Of a stretch of DNA of 64,000 nucleotides, positions 8,907 to 17,632 are shown piece after piece (within the stretch, counting starts at the first letter, position 1; each line of letters begins with the position of its first letter). Position numbers and translations under genes: made by a program. This DNA is from Paraburkholderia sp. BL21I4N1. Lineage in GTDB: Bacteria > Pseudomonadota > Gammaproteobacteria > Burkholderiales > Burkholderiaceae. The notes under the pieces were generated by a model, which was not told the origin of the DNA, searched no databases, and saw nothing but the letters and a program-made list of their open reading frames with translations. Location of the stretch: positions 124,001-188,000 of the forward strand of contig NZ_PVEN01000007.1 of NCBI RefSeq assembly GCF_002973525.1, written 5' to 3'.

Positions 8907-9860
8907 ATGATGAAAAACCTCTTCAAACAGGCGGTATCCGGCGTGGCGCTGCTCTGCGCGGCGACGAGCTTCGCGGCGGCCGCCGAGCCGCAGTCGTGCA
9001 CGCAGGTCAATATGGCGGGCCCGGGCTGGACCGATATCGACGCGACCAATGCCATGACCGGCGTGCTGCTGAAGGCGCTCGGCTACAAGCAGAACGTGGC
9101 CAATCTGTCGGTGCCGATCACTTATCAGGGCTTGAAGAAAGGCCAGATCGACGTGTTCCTCGGTAACTGGATGCCGGCGCAGGCGCCAGTCGTCAAACCG
9201 TTCGAGGAAGAGAAGTCGATCGAGGTCGTGCATCCGAATCTGAGCGACGCGAAGTTCACGCTCGCGGTGCCGGATTACGTGGCGGCTGCGGGTATTCACT
9301 CATTCGCGGACCTCGCAAGGAACGCCGACAAGTTCGACAGCAAGATCTACGGCATCGAGCCGGGCTCGCCGGCCAATCAGAACATCAAGAAGATGGTCGA
9401 CGACAAGGCCTTCGGACTCGGTAGCTGGAAGCTCGTCGAATCGAGTGAAACCGGCATGCTTACGCAGGTGGAGCGGGCGGTGCGCGACAGGAAGTGGATC
9501 GTGTTTCTCGCGTGGGAGCCGCATCTGATGAACACGAAGTTCAAGCTGACCTATCTCGACGGCGGCGACAAGTACTTCGGCCCACACTACGGCGGTGCGA
9601 CCGTCAATACGGTCGCGCGCAGCGGCTATGCCGAACAGTGTCCGAACGTGGGACGTCTTTTCAAACAACTCACGTTCAACGTCGATCTGGAAAACGATGT
9701 GATTACCGAAGTACTGGAGAAGAAAACCGGCGTGGATGTCGCGGCGACCGAAGCGCTCAAACGTCATCCGGAATTGTTAAAGAGCTGGCTCGATGGCGTG
9801 AATACCGCGAGCGGCGCCAATGGCCTGCAAGCCGTGCAAACCGCACTCGGTGTGAAGTAA
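8907..9860 (+). CDS. choX: Choline ABC transporter substrate-binding protein
   Basis: A 317-residue periplasmic binding protein with a signal peptide (MMKNLFKQAVSGVALLCAA to AAA, about 24 residues). Mature features match ChoX: an early Cys in CTQVNMAGPGWTDI, paired with a distal Cys (EQCPNV), and aromatic box residues such as those in GNWMPAQ and AWEPH. AGGAAG lies 6 nt upstream of the start. It shares the betC transcription unit, so imported choline and choline released from choline sulfate enter the same pathway. As with the other binding protein here, the permease and ATPase genes are elsewhere. Confidence 0.9.
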   Translation: MMKNLFKQAVSGVALLCAATSFAAAAEPQSCTQVNMAGPGWTDIDATNAMTGVLLKALGYKQNVANLSVPITYQGLKKGQIDVFLGNWMPAQAPVVKPFEEEKSIEVVHPNLSDAKFTLAVPDYVAAAGIHSFADLARNADKFDSKIYGIEPGSPANQNIKKMVDDKAFGLGSWKLVESSETGMLTQVERAVRDRKWIVFLAWEPHLMNTKFKLTYLDGGDKYFGPHYGGATVNTVARSGYAEQCPNVGRLFKQLTFNVDLENDVITEVLEKKTGVDVAATEALKRHPELLKSWLDGVNTASGANGLQAVQTALGVK

Positions 9861-10122
9861 TGGTGAAGATGTGGCTTCGAGGTCGCTGAGCGACAGATTC
9901 ATGTCGCCTCCGGTCGAATCAAACTAAATCTGGACTCGTATTCTTGTCCCGTCGATGCCGCTTCGTCTGGTCAACGAAGTCATCGACGCCGGCCTCATCC
10001 GTTTCAGTCACAACCGGTTTCGAACTGCCCGTCATGCGAGAAGCGCGGCGCGCTGGTGTCAGCGCGCGGCATGGATCGCTTTATCCAACGAAATAAGCAG
10101 GCAAAGAGCAGGGGAGAATCAG

Positions 10123-11274
10123 ATGAAGAAGAACAGTGCCGTCAGCCTATCCGGACTCGCGATCGCGGCCAGCGCCGTCTGCGCTTCCACGGCGGTTCAT
10201 GCACAAAGCAGCGTTACGCTGTACGGCATTCTGGATGCGGGTATTACGTATGTGAACAATGCCGGCGGTGCGCATCAATTCAAATTCGACGACGGCGTGT
10301 CGTACGGCAACCGGATCGGTTTCAAAGGCGTTGAAGATCTTGGTGGTGGATTGCAGACGGTATTCGTGCTCGAATCGGGTTTTCACCTGGGTAATGGGCA
10401 ATACGGATTCGGCGGGGCGGAGTTTGGCCGCCAGGCTTATGTCGGCCTGAAGAGTAATACCTGGGGCACGGTCACGCTCGGTAATCAACTCGATATGACC
10501 GAGGAATTCGTCTTTCTGTACAACATTTCCGCGTGGGCGAGCGGTTATGCGATTCACCAGGGCGACTTCGACCGGATGAACGGTGACCGGTTGCCGAACT
10601 CGATCAAGTACATGTCGAACGACTATGCGGGCTTCTCGTTCGGCGGCATGTATTCGTTCGGCAATACCGCCGGCGATTTCCATCAGAAGAGTGCGTGGAG
10701 CGTGGGCGCGCGATATGAACATGCGGCGTTCAATATCGGCGCGGCTTATACGCAGTTGAACAATCCGTTCGGTATCTACGCGTTCGACCCGTACGCGATG
10801 ATCGGCACGAAGACCTTCCTCGGGCAGCCGACGGTTTCCGTCGATCCGGCGACTGGCGCGGTCACCGACTTATATAGCGCATCGTCATTTCCGGTCGACA
10901 AACAGGGCGCGTTCGCGATCGGCGCGGCTTATACCATTGGCAACGTGATGCTGACGGGTGACTTCACCTACACGACGATCAAGGGTCTGGGGCAAACCTC
11001 CCATATGCAGGTCTATGAAGGGGGCGCGTCATACACGATCACGCCGGCGTTGATGTTGTACGGCGGCTATCAGCATACGAGCTTTGAGGGTAACCACTGG
11101 AATCAGGGCTCGCTGGGTCTGCACTACCTGTTGTCCAAGCGCACGGACGTGTATATCTCGGGCGATTATCTGCGCGCGTCGAATGGCGTGAATGCGGTGA
11201 TCGGCTATAGCTTCACGCCGTCCACGTCGAATACGCAGTCGGACGTGCGGATCGGGATGAAGCATTCGTTCTGA
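10123..11274 (+). CDS. General porin, OmpC/Porin_4 family
   Basis: A 383-residue outer-membrane porin typical of Burkholderiales. The signal peptide ends HAQSS, followed by the family start SVTLYGILDAGITYVNNAGG. Loop segments such as NRIGFKGVEDLGGGL and FGRQAYVGLKSN are hallmark, and the protein ends with a terminal Phe (GMKHSF) required for barrel assembly. The start has AGGGGAG 7 nt upstream. The 262 nt between choX and this gene show no other coding sequence, so the porin probably has its own promoter. Its position suggests passage of choline or betaine-related solutes, but that is only contextual. Confidence 0.9.
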   Translation: MKKNSAVSLSGLAIAASAVCASTAVHAQSSVTLYGILDAGITYVNNAGGAHQFKFDDGVSYGNRIGFKGVEDLGGGLQTVFVLESGFHLGNGQYGFGGAEFGRQAYVGLKSNTWGTVTLGNQLDMTEEFVFLYNISAWASGYAIHQGDFDRMNGDRLPNSIKYMSNDYAGFSFGGMYSFGNTAGDFHQKSAWSVGARYEHAAFNIGAAYTQLNNPFGIYAFDPYAMIGTKTFLGQPTVSVDPATGAVTDLYSASSFPVDKQGAFAIGAAYTIGNVMLTGDFTYTTIKGLGQTSHMQVYEGGASYTITPALMLYGGYQHTSFEGNHWNQGSLGLHYLLSKRTDVYISGDYLRASNGVNAVIGYSFTPSTSNTQSDVRIGMKHSF

Positions 11275-11297
11275 CGCGAGGGATGGATTCAGATGCT

Positions 11298-11322
11298 CGT
11301 GAAGCTCAACGCGCGCTTCACG
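11298..11322. terminator. Hairpin between convergent porin and TetR genes
   Basis: An 8-bp inverted repeat CGTGAAGC - 9 nt - GCTTCACG lies in the 60-nt gap between two convergent genes. No T-tract follows, so it is only a possible terminator. Confidence 0.35.
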
Positions 11323-11334
11323 AAGCAGGGTGGT

Positions 11335-12126
11335 TTAAGCGTGCTTGCGTGACTTTGCTTTGCTCGCGGCGGGCTTAGCGGCCTTGGTGACCTTAGCGGT
11401 CTTGGCGGTTGCCAAGGCCGCGTCTTCACGTTCCCTGCTCCAGTGTTCAAGCAGCGTCCGTGTCTGTTCGCGGATCGTCGACTTCAGCTGTTCGGCCTTC
11501 TCCGCATCAATGCTCGTCCAGCCAAGCATCGCCAGCGTCGAGCGATGCGCGACGTGAAAAATCACCAGTTGCCCATGCAGGCTGAAGCTGCGGATGAGCG
11601 TCGTCGGGTCGTCGGCGGCACGCCCGGTAATGCGCGAGAGGAGCGCCGCGCTCGCATCGTTTAGCGGCTCGCGGATCTTGCAGGCGAGGATATGCGTCGC
11701 GCTTTCGGGTTCGTAACCGGCCTGCTCGCGCGCGAAAAACATCCGCCGGCCGGGTTTGTTCGCCTTCTCGAAGGTGCGGTCCGCCATTACGTCCTGAATG
11801 CCGAGAAAGGCGTCGATCAAGACTTCGGTGTCGGCGTTTTCGCGCAGCATCTTTTGTGCATGCTCGACGGCCGGCCCGAAGCTCTCCCATGCATCGTCGG
11901 CGAGCGCCTCGACGCAGGCGCGATACACCCCTTCCTTATTCTCGAAGTAGTACTGCAACGCGGGCGCGTTGACGCCGGCGCGCGCCGCGATGTCGCGCGT
12001 CGACGCGCCTTCGAAACCGTGTTCGCCAAACAGCTCGACTGCCGCCTCGATGATCCGATGACGCGTTTCTTCGCCGCGCGCATAGCCGCCTTCCGGCGAG
12101 CGCCGCAGTCTCTTTGCGGTGTTCAT
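11335..12126 (-). CDS. TetR/CecR-family repressor of the adjacent efflux operon
   Basis: This 263-residue TetR-type regulator has an N-terminal HTH at about residues 18-65 (GASTRDIAARAGVNAPALQYY) and a C-terminal domain resembling the CecR/DUF1956 type (ENKEGVYRACVEALADDA onwards). A lysine/alanine-rich tail (TAKVTKAAKPAASKAKSRK) is an unusual addition. The start at 12126 (MNTAKRLRR) was chosen because the longer frame runs through the promoter region. It is divergent from an emrA-emrB-nodT-like operon, the normal arrangement for a self- and efflux-repressing TetR. The inducer is unknown. Confidence 0.87.
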   Translation of the reverse strand: MNTAKRLRRSPEGGYARGEETRHRIIEAAVELFGEHGFEGASTRDIAARAGVNAPALQYYFENKEGVYRACVEALADDAWESFGPAVEHAQKMLRENADTEVLIDAFLGIQDVMADRTFEKANKPGRRMFFAREQAGYEPESATHILACKIREPLNDASAALLSRITGRAADDPTTLIRSFSLHGQLVIFHVAHRSTLAMLGWTSIDAEKAEQLKSTIREQTRTLLEHWSREREDAALATAKTAKVTKAAKPAASKAKSRKHA

Positions 12127-12206
12127 GCGTTGTGTTCTCCGCCTATTCCGTTGCTCTTCATGACAGCTGTAGGACACGCCTACGAGGATCCGCAGAAATA
12201 TATCAC

Positions 12207-12238
12207 TTGACACAATTTTACCGGCTGGAATAATTGTG
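12207..12238 (+). promoter_or_regulatory. Sigma-70 promoter and overlapping palindromic operator of the efflux operon
   Basis: A consensus -35 TTGACA (12207-12212) and a -10 AATAAT (12229-12234) are separated by 16 nt. An inverted repeat CACAATT - 14 nt - AATTGTG (12211-12217 and 12232-12238) overlaps both elements, as expected of a TetR repressor site that blocks RNA polymerase. The predicted transcript starts about 25 nt before the first gene. Confidence 0.65.
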
Positions 12239-12265
12239 CCAACTGGAAACAATTGGACCACTTAG

Positions 12266-13408
12266 ATGTCAACCACCGCAGGCTCTCCTTCCCGCCCGAC
12301 TCCCGCTGACGATCAGCTTACGGCCGGTGCCCGTCGCCCCAGCCGGCGAACCGTGCTGATCGCGCTCGGCGTCGTCGCGCTGATTGTCGGCGCGGTTTGG
12401 CTCGCGCGCTGGTGGACCGTGGGCCGCTTTATCGAAAGCACCGACGACGCCTATCTGCAAGCCGACAGCGTCACGGTCGCGCCGAAAATCGCAGGCTACG
12501 TCACGGAAGTTTACGTCGCTGACAATCAGGTTGTGAAGCCCGGCGATCCGCTCGTGCATCTCGACGCGCGCCAGTATCGGGTCGCGCTCGACCAGGCGCT
12601 GGCCACGATCGACGCGCGCAAGGCCGACATCGAGCGTGCGCAGGCGGATATCAAACAGCAGCAGTCGAATATTGCGCAGGCTCAGGCGCAGCAGCAGGTG
12701 GCCCGCGTGAGCGCGCAGCATGCCGGCGACGAGGTGCGGCGCTACGCGCCGCTCGTCGCGACCGGCGCTGAAACCAGTGAACGGCTGGCGGAATTGACCA
12801 GCAGCCGCGATCAAGCCAACGCCACGCTGGCCGCGAATTCCGCGGCGGTCGAGGCGGCCCGCTCGCAGATCGGGTCGGCCACTGCACAACTGGCACAGGC
12901 CCGCGCGCAGCTCGAAGCGGCCCAAGCCAGCGCGCAGCAATCGCAACTCGACCTGGACAACACCGTGGTGCGCAGCGTGCTCGGCGGCAAGGTCGGCGAC
13001 CGCACGGTGCGCGTTGGTCAATACGTGCAACCAGGCACGCGGATGCTGACCGTCGTGCCGGTGCAGAACACCTATCTGCTGGCCAATTTCAAGGAAACGC
13101 AGGTCGGCCAGATGCGTGTCGGTCAACCGGTGGAAATGCACGTCGACGCGTTGCCGGGTCATACGCTGCACGGCGTGGTCGATAGTTTCTCGCCGGGCAC
13201 CGGCTCGCAATTCGCGCTGCTGCCGCCGGAAAACGCCACCGGAAACTTCACGAAGATCGTACAGCGTGTACCGGTGCGGATTCGTATCGACACCGGCGCG
13301 GAGACGCGCAGCGTGCTGTTGCCGGGTCTGTCGGTCAACGTGGATGTCGATACGCGTTCGGCGCGCGACCGCGACGAACGGATCGATGCCGAGAACCATC
13401 ATGGCTGA
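12266..13408 (+). CDS. EmrA/HlyD-family membrane fusion protein of a drug efflux pump
   Basis: A 380-residue periplasmic adaptor. It has an N-terminal cytoplasmic stretch, one transmembrane helix (VLIALGVVALIVGAVWLARW, about residues 28-48), the biotinyl-lipoyl half motif (DDAYLQADSVTVAPKIAGYV), a long Gln/Ala-rich coiled-coil hairpin (about residues 105-225), the second lipoyl half and a beta-barrel. It connects the inner-membrane DHA2 transporter to the outer-membrane factor. Its last 8 bases overlap the next gene, so the two are translationally coupled. EmrA, FarA and VceA-type adaptors share this layout. Confidence 0.9.
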   Translation: MSTTAGSPSRPTPADDQLTAGARRPSRRTVLIALGVVALIVGAVWLARWWTVGRFIESTDDAYLQADSVTVAPKIAGYVTEVYVADNQVVKPGDPLVHLDARQYRVALDQALATIDARKADIERAQADIKQQQSNIAQAQAQQQVARVSAQHAGDEVRRYAPLVATGAETSERLAELTSSRDQANATLAANSAAVEAARSQIGSATAQLAQARAQLEAAQASAQQSQLDLDNTVVRSVLGGKVGDRTVRVGQYVQPGTRMLTVVPVQNTYLLANFKETQVGQMRVGQPVEMHVDALPGHTLHGVVDSFSPGTGSQFALLPPENATGNFTKIVQRVPVRIRIDTGAETRSVLLPGLSVNVDVDTRSARDRDERIDAENHHG

Positions 13409-15005
13409 GCCGGGCGCCGCAGTGTCCAGCTCGTCCACCACGCCGCATCCCGAGGAACGCGCTAGCGTCAGTGACTGGATCGCGGTCGCCGCCGGCGCGC
13501 TCGGTGCGTTGATGGCCACGCTCGACATCTCGATCACGAACTCCGCGCTGCCGCAAATTCAAGGTGAAATCGGCGCTACCGGCACCGAGGGCACGTGGAT
13601 TTCGACCGGCTATCTGATGTCGGAAATCGTGATGATTCCGCTGGCCGCGTGGCTTACGCGCGTGTTCGGCTTGCGTAATTTTCTGCTCACCAACTCGGTG
13701 CTGTTCATTGGCTTTTCGATGATGTGCGGCTGGTCGCACACGTTGCCGATGATGATTATCGGCCGTATCGGGCAGGGCTTTGCCGGCGGGGCGATGATTC
13801 CGACGGCGCAGACCATCATTCGCACGCGGCTGCCGCTCTCGCAGATGCCGGTCGGCATGACCGTGTTCGGCCTGACCGTGTTGCTCGGGCCGCTATTCGG
13901 CCCGGTGGTCGGCGGCTGGCTGGCCGAGAACATCAGCTGGAGCTGGTGCTTCTTCATCAATCTGCCGGTCTGTATCGCGCTGATGACGTTGCTGATCGTC
14001 GGCCTGCCGTCGGACCGGCCGCATTGGGAGTCGTTTTTCAAGGCGGACTGGCTCGGTATCGTCGGCCTGGCGATCGGCCTCAGTTCGCTTACCGTGGTGC
14101 TGGAGAACGGTCAACGCGAGCGCTGGTTCGAATCGTCGATGATCGTGACGCTCACCTGCGTGTCCCTCTTCGGCATGCTGCTGATCGCGGCCTCGCAAAT
14201 GACCGCGAAAAAGCCGATCGTGCGTCTGAGCCTGATGCTCAACCCGAACTACGCCAGCGTGATCGTGATCGTCTCCGCGGTCGGTGCGGCGCTGTATGGC
14301 GTGTCGTATCTGCTGCCGCAGTTTCTCGGCATCGTGGCGGGTTACAACGCCGAGCAGGCCGGCGCGATCATGCTGCTGTCCGGATTGCCCGCTTTCCTGA
14401 TCATGCCGGTGTTGCCGAAGCTGCTAGGTAAGTTCGATTTTCGCGTGCTGGTGATCACCGGGCTGACGTTGTACGCGATCAGTTGCATGATCGACATCGA
14501 CCTGACCGCGCAGAGCGTCGGCCACGATTTCGTGTGGTCGCAACTGATTCGCGGTACCGCGCAGATGCTCGCGATGATGCCGCTCAATCAGGCGTCGATG
14601 GCCGCTGTGTCGCGTGAAGATTCGGGCGATGCCGCCGGGCTCTACAACATGGCGCGCAATCTCGGTGGGTCGATTGGCCTTGCGATCATCGGCACCGTGA
14701 TCGATCGGCGCACGACGTTTCATGCCGCCACGATCCGCGAGTCGGTCAGCGCCAATTCGCTGATCGGCCAGGAAACGCTGGCGGCCAACGCGGCGAACTG
14801 GTTCACCCATACGGGAGATATGGCGTACTCGCAGATGCGTGCGCTCGGCCAGCTCGGTGCGCAGATCCAGGTCCAGGCCACCGTGATGACTTACTCGGAA
14901 ACCTTCTATCTGCTCGGTATCGCGTTGCTTGCCTGCATTCCGCTCGCGCTGCTGTTGAAAACACCGCGCAGGAATGCGCCGCTGCCTTCGTCCGCTGGAC
15001 ACTAA
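13401..15005 (+). CDS. EmrB-like DHA2 family multidrug transporter
   Basis: A 534-residue, 14-helix major-facilitator drug:proton antiporter. Diagnostic segments are the helix-1 motif TLDISITNSALPQI, motif A-like region, motif C (GLTVLLGPLFGPVVGGWLAE) and the conserved INLPVCI. The ATG at 13401 overlaps the end of the adaptor gene by 8 nt and gives a 30-residue hydrophilic N-terminus before helix 1, as expected for EmrB. It exports hydrophobic drugs through the adaptor and the NodT-type channel encoded next. Substrates cannot be read from sequence. Confidence 0.9.
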   Translation: MAEPGAAVSSSSTTPHPEERASVSDWIAVAAGALGALMATLDISITNSALPQIQGEIGATGTEGTWISTGYLMSEIVMIPLAAWLTRVFGLRNFLLTNSVLFIGFSMMCGWSHTLPMMIIGRIGQGFAGGAMIPTAQTIIRTRLPLSQMPVGMTVFGLTVLLGPLFGPVVGGWLAENISWSWCFFINLPVCIALMTLLIVGLPSDRPHWESFFKADWLGIVGLAIGLSSLTVVLENGQRERWFESSMIVTLTCVSLFGMLLIAASQMTAKKPIVRLSLMLNPNYASVIVIVSAVGAALYGVSYLLPQFLGIVAGYNAEQAGAIMLLSGLPAFLIMPVLPKLLGKFDFRVLVITGLTLYAISCMIDIDLTAQSVGHDFVWSQLIRGTAQMLAMMPLNQASMAAVSREDSGDAAGLYNMARNLGGSIGLAIIGTVIDRRTTFHAATIRESVSANSLIGQETLAANAANWFTHTGDMAYSQMRALGQLGAQIQVQATVMTYSETFYLLGIALLACIPLALLLKTPRRNAPLPSSAGH

Positions 15006-16486
15006 TGCTCTTCAATCGCCCCATGATGTCCCACCGTCTTACGTGTTTCGCACTCGCCGCCGTCACGTCGCTGTCCGTCTTGCCGGGCTGCACGGTCGGC
15101 CCGGATTATCACGGAGCGCCGCCGGTCGCGCAGGACGCCCGTAGCAGCGCCACTTTCGTGCGCACGCCGGCCGTCGGCACGACGGCGACGCCTGCGTCGA
15201 ACCAGTGGTGGCTCGCCTTCAACGACCCGCAACTGAACGACCTGATCGCCGCCGCGTTCGCGCACAATCCCGATGTCGATGCCGCGAAGGCACGGCTGCG
15301 GGAATCGCGCGCGCAGTTGCAGCAGCAACGGGCCAACGAATTGCCGAAACTCTCCGGCGATGCCGCGGCGCTGCGTATGCGTGAACCAGACGTGAGCGCG
15401 CTGAGCTCGTCGAGCGGAAGCGGCGCGGGGTCAACGGGAAGAGGGCCGTTGCAGCTTTATACGGCCGGCTTCGACGCCACGTGGGAAATCGATCTGTTCG
15501 GCGGCACGCGGCGTGCGATCGAAGCGGCTTCCGCGGATGCCGAAGCGGTCGACGCCGATCTCGCGGACACACGGGTGTCGCTCGCGGCCGAAGTGGCGCA
15601 GGCTTATATCGATCTGCGCGACCAGCAGACGCGCCTTGCCTTGGCGCAGCGCCAGGCGGAAACCGAGCAGAAGAGTTTGACGCTGACGCAGCAGCGCAGG
15701 GCGCGCGGCACGGCAGCGGATGTCGACGTCGAGCGATTGACCACGCAGGTGGAAAACACGCGCGGCACGCTAACGCCGCTCGACGCGCAAGTGACCGATT
15801 CGCTCGACCGCCTCGCCGTGCTGACCGGCCGCGCTCCTGGCGCGCTGGACGCGGAACTCGCCGATGTGCGACCGTTGCCGGCGCTGCCCGCTGCGGTGGC
15901 GATCGGCAATCCGTCGACCATGTTGCAACAGCGACCCGATATTCGCGCAGCGGAGCGACGGCTCGCGTCGAGCAATGCGCAGATCGGCGAACACGTCGCG
16001 GATTTCTTCCCGAAGGTGACGCTGCTCGGCGATATCGGTTTCAGTGCGGGCGATCCTGGGCACCTGGTGCGCAAGAGCAATTTCAGCTGGATCGGTGCGC
16101 CGTATCTGCAATGGAACGCGCTCGATTTCGGGCGTACGTTGGGTAGCGTGCATGCGGCCGAAGCGTCGCGCGACGAAGCCGAGGCGCGTTATACAAAGGC
16201 GGTGCTCGGCGCGTTGCAGGACGCGAATTCATCGCTGTCGCGCTATGGGCATCAGCGTGAGCATGTCGTGACGTTGCAGAAGGTGGAAGCGTCCGCGAGT
16301 CATTCGGCCACGTTGATGCGGCAGCGGTATTCGGCGGGGGTATCGACGTTGATCGATCTGCTCGATACGCAGCGCGAAGAGTTCACCGCGCAGCAGAATG
16401 TCGTGGCGGGGCAGGCGGAATTGCTGAAGGACTTCGTTTCGCTGCAGAAGAGCCTTGGGATTGGTTGGGGGGCGCAGCAGGGGTAG
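15005..16486 (+). CDS. NodT-family outer-membrane efflux lipoprotein
   Basis: A 493-residue outer-membrane factor forming the TolC-like exit duct of the pump. A lipoprotein signal peptide ends in LPGC (about residue 29), followed by the family start TVGPDYHGAPP. Two repeated outer-membrane-efflux domains follow, with QRPDIRAAERRLASSNAQIG marking the second. It begins with a TAATG stop/start overlap with the transporter. A start at a second Met-Met pair (15023) is also possible. With the two preceding genes it forms a complete tripartite system under the TetR repressor. Confidence 0.9.
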   Translation: MLFNRPMMSHRLTCFALAAVTSLSVLPGCTVGPDYHGAPPVAQDARSSATFVRTPAVGTTATPASNQWWLAFNDPQLNDLIAAAFAHNPDVDAAKARLRESRAQLQQQRANELPKLSGDAAALRMREPDVSALSSSSGSGAGSTGRGPLQLYTAGFDATWEIDLFGGTRRAIEAASADAEAVDADLADTRVSLAAEVAQAYIDLRDQQTRLALAQRQAETEQKSLTLTQQRRARGTAADVDVERLTTQVENTRGTLTPLDAQVTDSLDRLAVLTGRAPGALDAELADVRPLPALPAAVAIGNPSTMLQQRPDIRAAERRLASSNAQIGEHVADFFPKVTLLGDIGFSAGDPGHLVRKSNFSWIGAPYLQWNALDFGRTLGSVHAAEASRDEAEARYTKAVLGALQDANSSLSRYGHQREHVVTLQKVEASASHSATLMRQRYSAGVSTLIDLLDTQREEFTAQQNVVAGQAELLKDFVSLQKSLGIGWGAQQG

Positions 16487-16510
16487 GGCGTGACTTTTTG
16501 AAAAAGCCCC

Positions 16511-16648
16511 CTGCGTCGAGCCTTCGAAAGTCAGACGGTACTTAAGCCGCTTGGCCGCCCCGAAGATATTGCGGCCGCCGCCGCGTTTCTCGCTCCCGAC
16601 GCCGCCGCTTTTATGGCGGGTAACGATCTGGTGATCGACGAGGGATGG
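16511..16648 (+). pseudogene. Remnant of a short-chain dehydrogenase/reductase (C-terminal end only)
   Basis: Just after the efflux operon an open frame encodes PLGRPEDIAAAAAFLAPD followed by a stretch ending GNDLVIDEG. This is the conserved C-terminus of classical SDR enzymes (the PLGRPEEIA...FLASD...G..L.VDGG block). There is no start codon, no Rossmann glycine motif and no Tyr-x3-Lys active site upstream; the frame begins abruptly about 25 nt after the outer-membrane-factor stop. It is therefore a decayed or deletion-truncated gene, a scar of rearrangement at this junction. Confidence 0.7.
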
Positions 16649-16680
16649 ACCCCGCGCGGCAGCCAGAAGCGAGCGTGGTC

Positions 16681-17109
16681 TTACTCGCCGCCCATCGAAC
16701 ACACCACCTTGTTGTCACTAACAACAACGCTTCCAAAGTGGGCGTAGTGGGTATTGCCGTTCCATCCGCTCTGAGGCCGAGCGACGGTCACGGCAGCACA
16801 CTCGACCGGTAAATTCCCCGGCTGTTTGACCGAACCGCGAACGACGTAGTCGCCCGAACAATAGCCGCTGGTTGGAAGCCCCTTTGTGGTGGAATCCGTC
16901 ACCTGGCCGCTAAAGCCGCCAATTTGTGCGTTGCCATTCGCGCAGAACGCTCTCACGTTCCCGTCTAACGGAACGGGTGATTCAAACGGTCTCGCCAAGC
17001 CGAAGGCGCTGACGGTGAGAGAGTCCACCCTGTCCTGAGTATGTCCCAGTTGCGCACCCAGCAAACCCGCCATCAGCATTGCGCAAGCGACCGTCGTTCT
17101 GTTCGTCAT
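16681..17109 (-). CDS. Small secreted protein of unknown function
   Basis: A 142-residue protein with a clear signal peptide (MTNRTTVACAMLMAGLLGA to HTQ, about 25 residues). The mature part has four cysteines (56, 84, 104, 137), enough for two disulfides, and is rich in Gly, Ser and Val, suggesting a compact beta-rich periplasmic or extracellular domain. I do not recognise the family. It is convergent with the SDR remnant and stands alone in its strand. The start codon is the first ATG of the frame. Confidence 0.6.
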   Translation of the reverse strand: MTNRTTVACAMLMAGLLGAQLGHTQDRVDSLTVSAFGLARPFESPVPLDGNVRAFCANGNAQIGGFSGQVTDSTTKGLPTSGYCSGDYVVRGSVKQPGNLPVECAAVTVARPQSGWNGNTHYAHFGSVVVSDNKVVCSMGGE

Positions 17110-17632
17110 GAGTCGTCCCCGGGTGATGTGGTTGCATTAATAAGGATGTCAAAAAAGTTTCATACAAGCATGCGTGCTGTCGGCCAATACGAATATTTCA
17201 AATCATTACTTTTGATGCGCGTCTTTACCATTCATCGTGGTGAACCGAGCTTCTCGGCGGCCGCCTAAGTTCGGCAGCGGTGCGTTTTTCCTTTAGACAA
17301 ACGGCACCAGTCATGCGAAACAAATAATCCAGCATGATTAGTAAACCGAATAAATAAACGGCGATAGTTGCGCCCGCACCATGCCTCCGTCTACCTGCTA
17401 ACAATGGTAGGTATTAACGAACGTTCTTCCGGCGCTAGATTGCAAAAAAATTGATGTCGCGGAGCACCTGAAGGCGACTCAAAAGAAAGGAGACCGTCAA
17501 TCATCGAGTGGGCCGCCCGGTCACACGCCGTTCCCTTTTTTCGGCGAGCGAACCCCTTCGTCACGTGCGATTTCGTCATCAGACGAACGGACTCCTTGGT
17601 CACGTGCAGTTCCCCTTACCTTAGAGGCACAC
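17110..17632. other. AT-richer intergenic region with a direct repeat
   Basis: No convincing gene is present in this 523-nt region. It is AT-richer than its surroundings between 17140 and 17420. Near the downstream gene a 14-nt direct repeat with one mismatch, CCTT(C/G)GTCACGTGC, occurs at 17555-17568 and 17594-17607, exactly 39 nt apart. The second copy ends 25 nt before the start codon of the next gene, so the repeats could be regulator sites or part of the leader. Confidence 0.5.

Noticed and set aside
12269..13537. 422-codon minus-strand frame opposite the EmrA-like gene
   Set aside because: Shadow frame with no recognisable features, lying over a clear adaptor gene.
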